NCBI GenBank assembly: GCA_963676075.2 | Contig: CAXXNZ010000004.1 | Span: 1 to 64,000 of the forward strand | Direction: 5' to 3' | Length of the DNA: 64,000 bases | From: JAHJQZ01 sp963676075 | GTDB taxonomy: Bacteria; Pseudomonadota; Alphaproteobacteria; Rhizobiales; Devosiaceae | Translations under genes and position numbers: made by a program | The notes under the pieces: generated by a model | Databases searched by the model: none | Told to the model about the DNA's origin: nothing | Seen by the model: only the letters and a program-made list of their open reading frames with translations | Shown here: positions 9,069 through 18,041 of the stretch, in pieces | How positions within the stretch are numbered: the stretch's first letter is position 1 | How the letters are laid out: each line of letters begins with the position of its first letter

Positions 9069-9221
9069 TTAGGGTCACGCCGGCAACTTGCGCGATCGGC
9101 CCCGAAGCCGCCAACCTTCCGCTGCCGTTTTTTGTCAGTCCCACGGTCCAGAGTCTGCATGCCGCGGTCTTCGCGGTGAAGAATGTGCATCGCACAGCCT
9201 ATTCACAGGACCAGCCCAATC

Positions 9222-9602
9222 ATGTTCCGTCCAAACAGCCTTATACTGTATGTCGACGATGTCGACGCCAGCACCGCCTTCTACAAGGATATTCTGGATG
9301 CCGAGCCGATCGAGACCTTCAAGGACTTTGCTGTCTTTGCCCTGACCAAGGACTTCGTCGTCGGATTGCAGTCAAAGCACGCGATCGATCCCAAGCCTCA
9401 GCCCGCGTTCGGTGGCATCGAACTGTCCATGAGCAGTTCGACCGATCAGGAAGTGGATGCGATCTATCAGGCGTGGCTTGCCAAGGGTGTCAGCATCGCG
9501 CTTGAGCCGACAAAGCTGGAATTTGGCTACACCTTCGTCGCCACCGATCCCGATGGTCATCGGCTTCGCGTTTGCGCCACAGATACCACCGGCCTCTCGT
9601 AA
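9222..9602 (+). CDS. VOC / glyoxalase-superfamily protein
   Basis: 126 residues. Paired beta-alpha-beta-beta-beta repeats of the vicinal-oxygen-chelate fold are suggested by NSLILYVDDVDASTAFYKDI at the N-terminus and YTFVATDPDGHRLRVC at the C-terminus. Such proteins include dioxygenases, glyoxalases and drug-binding proteins; no substrate can be named. ATG 9222 was chosen because homology begins at MFRPNS and AGGA lies 11 bases upstream. It is followed by a repeat-rich intergenic region. Confidence 0.75.
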   Translation: MFRPNSLILYVDDVDASTAFYKDILDAEPIETFKDFAVFALTKDFVVGLQSKHAIDPKPQPAFGGIELSMSSSTDQEVDAIYQAWLAKGVSIALEPTKLEFGYTFVATDPDGHRLRVCATDTTGLS

Positions 9603-9641
9603 TCCGGCGGGGTGAGGCTTGTGCCCGCCAGCGGGCGCAGG

Positions 9642-9747
9642 CTAGAGCGGCGCGCGCTCAAATGGAATCGCTTCGCCGCTCTATCCCTTTGTGGTCGCAT
9701 CGATTTTGACCCGAAACCGGTTCCCACTTTTGGGTCCGATGCTCTAG
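9642..9747. repeat. AGAGC-type palindromic intergenic repeat (composite)
   Basis: A 106-base element bounded by CTAGAGC (9642-9648) and GCTCTAG (9741-9747). The left half is an inverted repeat (TAGAGCGGCG at 9643-9652, CGCCGCTCTA at 9674-9683). The right half contains AAACCGGTTCCCACTTTTGGG. From memory, this matches a family of short repeats abundant between genes in Rhizobiales genomes. It fills most of the gap between the VOC gene and the DeoR gene (9603-9884); nothing else is visible there. Confidence 0.75.
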
Positions 9748-9884
9748 GCTATTCCTTTATTTTTTCAGGCATTTTGGCGATGTAAGGCCGACCCGGCAGT
9801 GGTTGCGCGCGCCCGCCAATGCGGTGTATTGCATCTTTTTGCTGTTTAGTGCATTGTTATGCAGAACTTTGCAGGACCACCACG

Positions 9885-10643
9885 ATGATGGATCTCAACA
9901 ACCCGGATGTGCGTCAGGATGTGCTGTTGCGGCGGCTCGGGGCCGGTGAAGACCTGGTCGCCGCGCAACTGGCGCATGAGTTTTCCATTTCGCTGGACAC
10001 GGCGCGGCGCGACCTCATCGCGCTTGAAAAAAGGGGCGCGGCCCGACGCGTCAGAGGCGGCGCCGTTCCGGTGAGCAAGCCTGCGGCCGCATTGCGCGAA
10101 CGACACGGGACGACACATCAGGTCTCCGAAGTGATGATCCAGCAGGCGCTTAATGCCATTGGCACCGCGCCGACGCTTATCCTGGATGGCGGCACCACGG
10201 TGCAGGCGCTGGCGCGGGCGCTTCCGGCCCAGCCGGATCGCGTCGTTATCACGCCCTCGCCCTTCATTGCCTGCACGCTTTATGAACGTGGCATCGCCAC
10301 CATCCTGCTGCCTGGACGCATCAGCGAACAGGGGGGCATCGCCACTGGAGCCGATGCCACGGGCATGCTGGCGCAAAGCGCCGCCGATATCGCCGTTCTC
10401 GGCGCCTGTGGACTGGATCCGGAATTCGGGCTGAGTTCCGACGACCTGCTCGAAAGCGCGGTCAAACGCGCCATGGCTCTGGCCGCCGGCCGTGTCATCG
10501 TCATGACCGGCGCGGAAAAGCTCGGCCGGCGCGCCCGGCACAAGACGCTCGACACCAGCGAAATCGACACGGTGATCACCGAAGCTCCCGTGGCGGCAAC
10601 CCGTCAATTCATTGAGGCCGGACTCGAGGTGCGTCATGGCTGA
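9885..10643 (+). CDS. DeoR-family transcriptional regulator
   Basis: 252 residues. The N-terminal winged helix-turn-helix is seen in RLGAGEDLVAAQLAHEFSIS and TARRDLIALEKRGAARRVRGGAV, and the C-terminal sugar-phosphate-sensing domain in LILDGGTTVQALARAL, VITPSPFIA and IAVLGACGLDPEFGLSS. Such regulators usually repress a neighbouring catabolic or transport gene until a phosphorylated ligand binds. ATG 9885 has AGGA upstream; the longer frame to 9819 has no support. The MFS gene overlaps its stop by 8 bases, so it is the likely target and partner. Confidence 0.88.
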   Translation: MMDLNNPDVRQDVLLRRLGAGEDLVAAQLAHEFSISLDTARRDLIALEKRGAARRVRGGAVPVSKPAAALRERHGTTHQVSEVMIQQALNAIGTAPTLILDGGTTVQALARALPAQPDRVVITPSPFIACTLYERGIATILLPGRISEQGGIATGADATGMLAQSAADIAVLGACGLDPEFGLSSDDLLESAVKRAMALAAGRVIVMTGAEKLGRRARHKTLDTSEIDTVITEAPVAATRQFIEAGLEVRHG

Positions 10644-11865
10644 CGCCCGACCGGTCACGGCAAACGACGGGTTGTCGCGCGGCAGCGGTGCGGCCCTCTC
10701 CGCAAAGCCTGATGGCCTGCAGCGCCGCCGGCTGGCCGTTCCAAAACTGCGCACGCCCTGGCGTGCCGTTGCCGCCATGTTCTTTCTCAACGGTGCCTTG
10801 TTCGGTATCTGGGCGTCGCGCATTCCTGGCTTCAAGAGCCGGCTCGGGCTCGACGATGGCATGCTTGGCCTGCTGCTTTTGTGCCTCGCGGCGGGCGCCA
10901 TCGTCTCGTTTCCACTCGCCGGCCGGCTGTCCGATCATCTCGGCGCGGCGCGGCTTACCCGCCTCGCTGCGCAAGCCTATATCCTGGCACTCGTCTTGCT
11001 GCCCTTTGCCACGACTCCCGTGATGCTTGGCGCGGCCCTCATCTTTTTCGGCATGACGCATGGTTCGATGGACGTTGCCATGAACGGCTGGGGCGCCGAG
11101 GTCGAAAGCCGGCTCAAGCGGCCAATCATGTCTTCGTTGCATGCAGCGTTCAGCCTTGGCGCCGGGCTCGGCGCAGCTTCCGGCTATTTGACGATTGCAC
11201 TCGACATGACCGTGTCATTGCATTTCTGGCTGTTCGGAATTGGCTTCGGTGCGCTGACGCTGAGTCTGGCGGCCATCACCTGGCCGCGGCCGGCGCCCCA
11301 TCCGGGCGCCGCAACGTTCGCCCTGCCGCATGGCGCGCTCATCCTGGTCGGCATCATCGCCTTGTCGTCGTCAATGGGCGAAGGGGCAATGGCCGACTGG
11401 AGCGCGGTTTTCCTCAATACCGTCTCCGGCCTGACCCAGGCTCAGGCGGCGCTTGGCTATGCCGCTTTTTCAACGACCATGGTGCTGATGCGCCTTGTCG
11501 GTGACCGGTTGGTCATGCGGTTCGGACCGGTCGCCATTCTGCAGGCCAGTGGCGTCGTCAGTGGCATCGGCGTGGCGTGCGCCTTGCTGGGCGGCACCAG
11601 CAGCATTGCCATAGCAGGCTTCGCCATGGTCGGGCTGGGCTATGCCAATGTCATGCCGATTGCGTTTTCCCGGGCCGCCAATGATCTGGTGATGCCATCG
11701 GGACAGGCCATCGCAGCGGTGGCGACACTCGGATATGGCGGGATGCTCATGGGCCCGCCCATCATCGGCTATATCGCCTCGTTCACGTCGCTTGCCACGA
11801 GCTTCATGCTTCTGATCCCACTCGCCTGTGTGATCATCGCGCTGGCGAGCAGCGTTCGCCGCTGA
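10636..11865 (+). CDS. MFS transporter, YbjJ-like
   Basis: 409 residues with about twelve hydrophobic segments. The first helix region FFLNGALFGIWASRIPGFK and the motif AGRLSDHLGAARL (loop 2-3) resemble the YbjJ/fucose-permease branch of the major facilitator superfamily. The substrate is not known; coupling to a DeoR regulator suggests a sugar or sugar-like compound. ATG 10636 lies inside the end of the regulator gene (ATGGCTGA), indicating translational coupling. Confidence 0.82.
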   Translation: MADARPVTANDGLSRGSGAALSAKPDGLQRRRLAVPKLRTPWRAVAAMFFLNGALFGIWASRIPGFKSRLGLDDGMLGLLLLCLAAGAIVSFPLAGRLSDHLGAARLTRLAAQAYILALVLLPFATTPVMLGAALIFFGMTHGSMDVAMNGWGAEVESRLKRPIMSSLHAAFSLGAGLGAASGYLTIALDMTVSLHFWLFGIGFGALTLSLAAITWPRPAPHPGAATFALPHGALILVGIIALSSSMGEGAMADWSAVFLNTVSGLTQAQAALGYAAFSTTMVLMRLVGDRLVMRFGPVAILQASGVVSGIGVACALLGGTSSIAIAGFAMVGLGYANVMPIAFSRAANDLVMPSGQAIAAVATLGYGGMLMGPPIIGYIASFTSLATSFMLLIPLACVIIALASSVRR

Positions 11866-11885
11866 TCGCTGTCGCTCGGCTGTCC

Positions 11886-13912
11886 TTAGCCGCTGACCTT
11901 CGAGAAATCCGCCACCAGGTGCATCGTGTCCCTCAGCCGCGCCAAGAGCTTGAGCCGGTTGACGCGCACCGCTTCGTCCGGATCGTTGACCAGCACCTTT
12001 CGAAGAAGGCATCGACCGGTTGCCTGAGCGTCGCCAGCTGCTTGATGGCGCCGGCGTAATCATTGTCCGAAACATGGGTCGACACGTTCGACGCCGTTTC
12101 GGCGACGGCACCGGCCAGCGCCTGTTCTTCGTCAAGCGCCAGCAAGCTGGTGTCGATCTTGCCGGAATAGGAGGTTTTGTCCTTCTTTTCCTCGGCGGCA
12201 AGGATATTGGCGCCGCGCTTGTAGCCGGCGAGAAGCGATTGTCCCGCCTCGGTGTCGAGCAGCTCGGAGAGCGCCTTGACGCGGCGGGTGATCTCGAGGA
12301 CGTCGTCGCTGCCCTCAGAGATGACGGCATCGACGAGGTCGTAACGCGCACCCTGGTCGCGCAGCATGACCTTCAACCGGTCGTGGAAGAACGACAAAAG
12401 GTCAGGCTCGACCTTGAGCGGGAAGGTCAGATTGTTCTCGACAATGATGCGGATCACACCAAGCGCGGCGCGGCGCAGCGCATAAGGATCGCGAGAGCCG
12501 GTCGGTTTTTCGTCGATCGACCAGAAGCCGGTCAGCGTATCGAGTTTGTCGGCCAGTGCCACTGCGATCGAAACCGGCGCAGTGGGCACTTCGTCGGAGG
12601 GCCCGACCGGCTTGTAGTGCATTTCGAGCGCTTCGGCGATCTCGGGCTTTTCGCCCTGCGCCGTGGCGTAATAGCGCCCCATCAACCCCTGCAGTTCCGG
12701 GAACTCGCCGACCATGCCCGTCGGCAAGTCAGCCTTGGCGAGCCGGGCAGCACGGCGGGCGTCGTCGGGATCGGCGCCAACCAGCGGCGCGATCTCGGCA
12801 GCCAGCTTTTCCAGCCGTTCAACCCGCGCATATTGCGTGCCGAGCTTGGCGTGGAACACCGACTCCTTCAGCTTCTCGACCCGGTCCTCAAGCTTCACGT
12901 TGAGGTCGGTCCTGTAGAAGAACAACGCATCGGAAAGCCGCGCCCGGATGACCTTGGCATTGCCGGCGGTGATCACTGCGCCGCCATCAGCAGCCTCCAT
13001 GTTGGAGGTGATGATGAAATTCGGCGCCAGCTTGCCGGTCTTGGCGTCGCGCAAACAGAAGCATTTCTGGTTGGCGCGGATGGTGGCGATGATGACCTCT
13101 TCGGGCAGCGACAGATATTCGGGATCGAAATCGCCCATCAGAACGACCGGGTACTCGACCAATCCTGCGACTTCGCTGAGAAGCCCTTCGTCCTCGATCA
13201 GGGACAACCCGCGCGCAAAGGCAAGCTGTTTGGCATCGGCGCGGATGATGTCGGCGCGCCGGACCGGGTCGAGCACGACCTTGGCCTTGTCGAGCGCCTG
13301 CACATAATCGTCGAAGCGCCGGACCCTGATGGCGTCGGGAGAAAGGAACCGGTGTCCGAAGGTGGTGTTGCCCGAGGCGAGCCCGTCGACCTCGAACGAG
13401 ACGATTTCGGGCTCGTCGTTCTCGGTGCCGAAGGTGGCAGTGATGGCGCGCAGCGGACGCACCCAGTTGAGGCTGCCAGCGCCCCAGCGCTGCGGCTTCG
13501 CCCAGGGGAAGGACGTGATGGTCTGCGGCAGTACCGATTGAAGAATTTCGGTGGCAGCGCGGCCCTTCTTCTCGATCATGGCGACGTAGAACTCGCCCTT
13601 CTTGGGATCGGACTCGATCTTGGCCTCGTCGATGGAACTGAGGCCGGCGCCGCGCAAAAAGCCTTCGATCGCCTTGTCGGGCGAACCGACGCGCGGACCT
13701 TTCTTTTCCTCGCGCGTGTCGGGCGAGGCAGCGGGAAGGCCAGTCACGGTCAGGGCCAGACGGCGCGGCGTGGCGAAGCTCGCGGCGCTTTCATAGACGA
13801 GGCCGTTGTCGACCAGCGCATCGGTGACGAGTTTCTTGAGGTCGTCGGCCGCCTTTTTCTGGAAACGGGCGGGGATTTCCTCGGAGAACAGTTCGAGCAG
13901 CAGTTCGGGCAT
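11886..13912 (-). CDS. glyS: Glycyl-tRNA synthetase beta subunit (frameshifted near its end)
   Basis: The beta chain of the tetrameric (alpha2-beta2) glycyl-tRNA synthetase, about 675 residues once repaired. It begins MPELLLELFSEEIPAR at ATG 13912 (the longer frame starts with TTG). Homology runs to PVDAFFE, then the frame leaves the family sequence at a GAAAGG run (plus strand about 11998-12001). Adding one A gives KVLVNDPDEAVRVNRLKLL followed by LRDTMHLVADFSKVSG and a stop at 11886, the normal C-terminus. Unrepaired, the frame ends at 11933 with a foreign tail. glyS is essential where no single-chain synthetase exists, so a sequencing indel is the simplest explanation. Confidence 0.92.
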
Positions 13913-13996
13913 GATGCCACCAGACAATGGATTTGAGGCGCGGCTTGCCTAACAGGCGCGAACGTGAATGTCTATTGGCGAACCGGATGGAGTGCG

Positions 13997-14492
13997 ATGA
14001 ACGATAGTCCCAAACCCGCCATTTTTCGCGACGCCGACCCCGAAACCATCGCCCGCATCCGCGCACTGGTCGGTACCCTCGGCGCACGGCGCACTGGCAA
14101 CGATCGAGCCGGAGACGGGACATCCTGTCGCGACGCGGGTTGGACTGACAACGCTCGCAGACGGCTCGCCGCTGATCTTCGTTTCCATGCTCGCAGCCCA
14201 CACACCGGCGCTTCTGGCCGATCCGCGCTGTTCGCTTCTCATCGGCGAGGTTGGCCGCGGCGACCCGGTCGCCCACCGCCGCGCAACACTGTTCTGCCCG
14301 CGCCAAGCAGATCGAACGGGAGACAATAGAAGGTCGGGACGCGCTCAACCGCTATCTCGCCTCCAATCCCAAGGCGAAGCTCTATGTCGGCCTGCCCGAT
14401 TTCATGCTGTTCAGGCTAAAGGGTCGAGCGCCTCACCTATAACGGCGGCTTCGGCAAAGTGCGTTCCGGGCGAACGGAGAGGCTTACTATAG
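13997..14492 (+). pseudogene. HugZ-like / pyridoxamine-phosphate-oxidase-fold protein, broken by frameshifts
   Basis: No single frame encodes the whole protein, but three frames read in turn give a convincing member of the HugZ-like PNPOx-fold family. Segments are MNDSPKPAIFRDADPETIAR (frame 1), ALATIEPETGHPVATRVGL and SMLAAHTPALLADPRCSLL (frame 2), and RAKQIERETIEGRDALNRYL with KLYVGLPDFMLFRLK (frame 3), then VERLTYNGGFGK back in another frame. The breaks coincide with extra bases at CCC 14076-14078, CCC 14297-14299 and GGG 14421-14423. ATG 13997 has GGATGGAG upstream. The 3' end is uncertain; 14492 is a stop reachable after one further shift. Removing one base at each run restores the gene, so it may be intact in the organism. 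Confidence 0.7.
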
Positions 14493-14512
14493 CGGGTAGT
14501 CAGGTGGCCAAA

Positions 14513-16447
14513 TCAGCCGACAGCTACCACCCGCCGCCACCGCCGCCGCCACCGCCGCCGCCGGACGATCCGCCACCACCCCCACCCGAGGATGACGAGG
14601 ACGACGGCTGGGAAAGCGATCATCGCGGCGCTCATGCCGGCGGCAAAGGACGACACCGTCCGGCTCATCGACCCGGCCGAGAAATCCGAACCCGTGTTCC
14701 AGCGCGGATGATAGACCGTACCTTGCGCATCTCTGACGGCATTGCGCGCCAGATCCTTTTCGAAGCGCTCGGTCCACGGCCTTTCGACACCGAGCGCCAC
14801 CGCATAGGGCAGGATTGATTCGAACCGCGTCACTGTCATTCGCGGCTCGCCGCTGAAATTCAGCCGCTCCTTTTCCGCCGTCTCCAGATACATCTTGAAG
14901 CCGGCGATCTTGTCCATGATCTGGCGCCCCAACGGCGTCGGCGCACGCATGATGGCGCCGAAAAAGACGTTGAGCACCAGAATGGAAACAACGGCGACGA
15001 CCGGCAGGTCGATATTGAGGGTCGTCAGGATGTCCGAGGCGAATGCCAGGAACGACCCACCGATATTGATGAAGGCAAACCCGATCCATACCGCCACAAA
15101 GATGCGCACGAAACCGGAACCACGCAGGCCGGTGCCGAACGAAACGCCAAGAATGGTCAGCATGACCGAAGCGAAGAACGCCACGAAGACGACGACCGGA
15201 TCGAGCACCCCGAATAACAGCATCGCCCCGATGGCAATCATCGAAATCACGACGCTGAGAACGGAATAGCCGACGTTGTAGCTGAACCAGGCCTTCTTGT
15301 TGGCTCCCGTCGCCGCCTTGATGAACCGGCTCTTCTGCGTGTTGAGCGCCGGTCCGGATCCCTTGTCGACCCTCACCGTACCGAGGGCGCTGAAATAGGC
15401 GAACAGATCCTGTTCTTCCTTCGGCAGATCATCCGGCGCTTGTGCCGCGACGGCGGTGATGGTGTTCTTCTTTCCGTCCTTGCCGAACTCCAGCAACCCC
15501 TTGACCGCCAGATCGATCATGCCGGCGGTAAAGGCCAGCCATCCCGAACGTTGCCAGCCCATGCGATGGATATAGTGGGCGCGTGCCGGCGACAGACCTT
15601 CGGGGGGATGGAACAGCGGGATGACCGTGCCTTTGGGCGGATCGCGCCCCACCTTGTTCCAGGCCCAGATATTGTAGAGCAGCACGATCAACACGCCGAG
15701 GACGGGGAGGATCTGGGCGCGATGGTCGGAGACGTAGTTGAGTGCACCGGCCGTGCCTGTCGGCTCCGTCAGCACACCCTTGTTGAAGCTGACCGAAACC
15801 GTCATGCCCTCATAGGGCCTTAGCGGGCGCGTGGCGCGGAAGATCGCTTTGTTGCTGGCCGGCTTTGAAATCGTCACCGCCTGCTCGGTCGAACCATATT
15901 GTCCGGTATAGCCCTGCAGGTCGGTGATCTCGGCACCGTCGGGCAGGGTGACAGAAGCGACAGCGCTCTCGATGGGGAATTCCCAGTAATTGCCGGTGGC
16001 ATTCCAGTACAATTCGTCATGGTCGGCAAAACTGCGCGCCATGCGCGTCATCGTGTAGTCGATGGTGTAGGTATAGTCCGAAGGCGTCCGCAAAGTGACA
16101 TCGGCATCACCGATGTAGATCCTCAGCCCGTTTTCGATGCCCGTGGTGCGATAGGGCTCGGCCTTGCCGCCGCGCGTAACGGCATTGACGGTGAGGTTCG
16201 AATAAAGCTTCGAGCCATCGGGGTTGATGAGAACGGTCGGGATGTCGCGGAAAATGCCGCGCCTGATGTTTCGTCCCTCGGCCCGGACAGTGATGGTCTC
16301 GGTCACATGCACCGATCCGTCGGTCGCCAGTCGCACGTCCGAAGCATAGGACTTGATGACTTCCTCGGCGCCAGCCGTCGAAACCCATGCCAGTGGCAAG
16401 ACCACGGCAAAGACCAGCGCCAAGAGCGCCCGTGCGAAAAGCTTCAT
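14513..16447 (-). CDS. DUF2207 membrane protein (tail frameshifted)
   Basis: 644 residues as read. A signal peptide (MKLFARALLALVFAVVLPL) precedes an extracytoplasmic beta-rich domain (to ~230). Transmembrane helices follow at ~245-265 and in a cluster at ~400-510, then a cytoplasmic segment. DUF2207 proteins normally end in a Ser/Gly-rich tail closing with W. Here the frame ends in Arg/Trp-rich sequence, but the neighbouring frame reads six Ser, six Gly, SS, eleven Gly, W and a stop at 14524. The frames join if one C is removed from CCC (plus strand GGG 14610-14612). A strong GAGGGGAA ribosome site precedes the ATG. It forms an operon with lemA; function is unknown. Confidence 0.85.
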   Translation of the reverse strand: MKLFARALLALVFAVVLPLAWVSTAGAEEVIKSYASDVRLATDGSVHVTETITVRAEGRNIRRGIFRDIPTVLINPDGSKLYSNLTVNAVTRGGKAEPYRTTGIENGLRIYIGDADVTLRTPSDYTYTIDYTMTRMARSFADHDELYWNATGNYWEFPIESAVASVTLPDGAEITDLQGYTGQYGSTEQAVTISKPASNKAIFRATRPLRPYEGMTVSVSFNKGVLTEPTGTAGALNYVSDHRAQILPVLGVLIVLLYNIWAWNKVGRDPPKGTVIPLFHPPEGLSPARAHYIHRMGWQRSGWLAFTAGMIDLAVKGLLEFGKDGKKNTITAVAAQAPDDLPKEEQDLFAYFSALGTVRVDKGSGPALNTQKSRFIKAATGANKKAWFSYNVGYSVLSVVISMIAIGAMLLFGVLDPVVVFVAFFASVMLTILGVSFGTGLRGSGFVRIFVAVWIGFAFINIGGSFLAFASDILTTLNIDLPVVAVVSILVLNVFFGAIMRAPTPLGRQIMDKIAGFKMYLETAEKERLNFSGEPRMTVTRFESILPYAVALGVERPWTERFEKDLARNAVRDAQGTVYHPRWNTGSDFSAGSMSRTVSSFAAGMSAAMIAFPAVVLVILGWGWWRIVRRRRWRRRWRRVVAVG

Positions 16448-16471
16448 CAGTGTTCCCCTCAGGATGCGCGA

Positions 16472-17035
16472 TCAGCCGAAATTCACGCTCGGCACAGCCC
16501 TGTCATCGGGATTGTCGAGCTCGAAATACTCAGCCTTGGCAAAACCGAACATGTTGGCAACGATGTTGGACGGGAAGCTCTCGACCGCGACGTTGAGATT
16601 GCGCACCGTGCCGTTGTAGTAGCGGCGCGACATCTGGATCTCGTTCTCGACCGTCTGCAGCGATCCCTGGAATTCGAGGAATGTCGTGTTGGCCTTGAGG
16701 TCGGGATAGGCCTCGGCCACGGCGAACAGCTTGCCCAGCGCTTGGCTCAGCATGCCTTCAGCCTTGGCGCGTTCGCCAGGCCCGGCGTTGCCGGCTGCCT
16801 GCACCGAGGCGCGGGCCTCGGTCACGGCTTCGAGAGTCTCGCGTTCATGGGCCATGTAGCCCTTCACCGTTTCGAGCATGTTGGGAATGAGATCGGCACG
16901 GCGCTTTAGCTGCACATCGATCCCCGACCACCCCTCTTCGGCGAGCTGGCGGTTCCTGACCAGCGAGTTGTAGATGAAGATCGCATAGCCACCCGCGACC
17001 ACGATGATGAGCAGAAGTATCCAGAAGAATTCCAT
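16472..17035 (-). CDS. lemA: LemA family protein
   Basis: 187 residues. One N-terminal transmembrane helix (MEFFWILLLIIVVAGGYAIF) is followed by the helical LemA domain, with the signature YNSLVRNRQLAEEGWSGIDV and KRRADLIPNMLETVKGY. The product is membrane-anchored with an N-out topology in the family. ATG 17035 was chosen because GGGAGG lies 11 bases upstream and homology starts there. The DUF2207 gene follows after 24 bases; lemA and DUF2207 genes are commonly paired, though their joint role is unresolved. Confidence 0.92.
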   Translation of the reverse strand: MEFFWILLLIIVVAGGYAIFIYNSLVRNRQLAEEGWSGIDVQLKRRADLIPNMLETVKGYMAHERETLEAVTEARASVQAAGNAGPGERAKAEGMLSQALGKLFAVAEAYPDLKANTTFLEFQGSLQTVENEIQMSRRYYNGTVRNLNVAVESFPSNIVANMFGFAKAEYFELDNPDDRAVPSVNFG

Positions 17036-17250
17036 TTTGGCGCGAGCCTCCCACCAATTGCAGCCTAAAGACGTTTCTCGCATCCGAAAGGTTCAATCTC
17101 AAGCAGCGGGATCAGTCACCGCACATCATTCGCGCCGATGCGCCAGATGGGCGAAGTCGGGCTGAAACGCCGCACCTTTGGCGATGTGAGAGCACTTGAA
17201 CGCTGTTGGCTCCGTCCACACCTGCTGGACACCCCTTCCCGGAGCCCGCC

Positions 17251-17727
17251 ATGACCGGCCAGCCATCATCCCTGCTTTTGCGTATTCCGCCGATTGCCAT
17301 GTTCGTTGTCGTCTTTGGTGTCGGCTTCGGCATCGAGACCTTGGCCCTTGGCGGCGCCCACCCGACAACGCTTTCCGATCCGTTGTTCTGGCTCGGGTTC
17401 GCACTGCTGTTTCCTGCCGCCTATTTCGGCGCCGGCGCCTGGGTGCTTTTCCTGCGTCGTCACCTCGAGCTGATGCCCGGACACGCAGTAACCGCTCTTG
17501 TCACCGACGGTCCGTTCCGGTTCTCGCGCAACCCGATGTATTTTGGTCTGGCGCTGCTTCATCTCGCGCTATGTCTGCTGTTCGGCCTGCCACTGACCGC
17601 CATACTCCTGCTCCTGCCGCTCGCCGTCATGCAGTTCGTCGTCATTCCCTTCGAGGAAGACGGCATGGCAGAGGCGTTCGGTGCGACCTACGTCGATTAC
17701 TGCCAACGCGTCAGACGCTGGATCTAG
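17251..17727 (+). CDS. Isoprenylcysteine carboxyl methyltransferase (ICMT)-family membrane protein
   Basis: 158 residues with four to five hydrophobic segments. The conserved family core is visible as GPFRFSRNPMYFGL (SAM-binding) and the C-terminal EEDGMAEAFGATYVDYCQRVRRWI. In bacteria the true substrate of these ICMT/PEMT-like proteins is mostly unknown. ATG 17251 has GGAG at 8-base spacing. The stop TAG lies in the CTAG of an AGAGC-type repeat, and the convergent small gene ends in the same CTAG. Confidence 0.78.
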   Translation: MTGQPSSLLLRIPPIAMFVVVFGVGFGIETLALGGAHPTTLSDPLFWLGFALLFPAAYFGAGAWVLFLRRHLELMPGHAVTALVTDGPFRFSRNPMYFGLALLHLALCLLFGLPLTAILLLLPLAVMQFVVIPFEEDGMAEAFGATYVDYCQRVRRWI

Positions 17728-17773
17728 AGCGTTTTCAGCAAAAGTGGATACCGGTTTTGCGCTTCGAAAACGC
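17724..17773. repeat. AGAGC-type palindromic repeat
   Basis: CTAGAGCGTTTTC at the left pairs with GAAAACGC at 17766-17773, enclosing AAAGTGGATACCGGTTTT. This is a second member of the Rhizobiales intergenic repeat family, related to the copy at 9642-9747. It overlaps the 3' ends of both flanking convergent genes. Confidence 0.75.
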
Positions 17774-17966
17774 GACAAGATAGCGATCTCGCGCGCATGC
17801 CTCCTAAAACAAAAGAACCGGGATCGCGGTCCCGGTTCTGGTGTTTGATTTTGCGGGTATAGAGCTTGCGGCTTTTGACGATGCGCAGACGGTTCTGCGC
17901 TTCGGCGAGCGAACGCGCCGCGAGATTGGGCGGCGTGACCTGCCGCCCCTTGTGCTTTCGTGGCAT
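17724..17966 (-). CDS. Small basic protein of unknown function
   Basis: 80 residues, starting MPRKHKGRQVTPPNLAARSL. The ribosome site is unusually good (AGGAGG, 6 bases before ATG 17966), which is the main argument that it is real. The first ~50 residues are strongly basic and could bind nucleic acid. The last ~25 residues are encoded by a terminator-like hairpin and an AGAGC-type repeat, so the original C-terminus may have been replaced or extended when the repeat inserted. No domain is recognised. Confidence 0.5.
   Translation of the reverse strand: MPRKHKGRQVTPPNLAARSLAEAQNRLRIVKSRKLYTRKIKHQNRDRDPGSFVLGGMRARSLSCRVFEAQNRYPLLLKTL
17806..17838 (-). terminator. Intrinsic terminator inside the small basic gene
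   Basis: Read on the minus strand, GAACCGGGA (17838-17830) and TCCCGGTTC (17823-17815) form a perfect 9-bp stem with a 6-base loop, followed by TTTTGTTTT. It lies within the coding frame of the 80-residue protein, about 50 codons in, which is odd for a terminator. Confidence 0.7.
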
Positions 17967-18041
17967 GATAGCCTCCTGTTCTGGCGACCGACGTGAGATA
18001 GTCTTTGCCAGCGGCAGGTGCAAGAAGGCGTGAGGCTTGCG

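Noticed and set aside
11998..12001. Programmed -1 frameshift in glyS
   Set aside because: The site lacks a heptameric slippery sequence and a following structure was not evident; the neighbouring indels favour a sequencing error.
12020..13936. 638-codon plus-strand frame
   Set aside because: Antisense of glyS, a high-GC shadow with no recognisable domain.
14524..14585. GGC/GGT triplet tract as a microsatellite or CRISPR-like repeat
   Set aside because: It encodes the poly-Gly tail usual for DUF2207 proteins; there are no spacers.
14459..14818. Frame with a run of prolines, possible Pro-rich protein
   Set aside because: The Pro codons are the complement of the Gly-rich tail of the DUF2207 gene.
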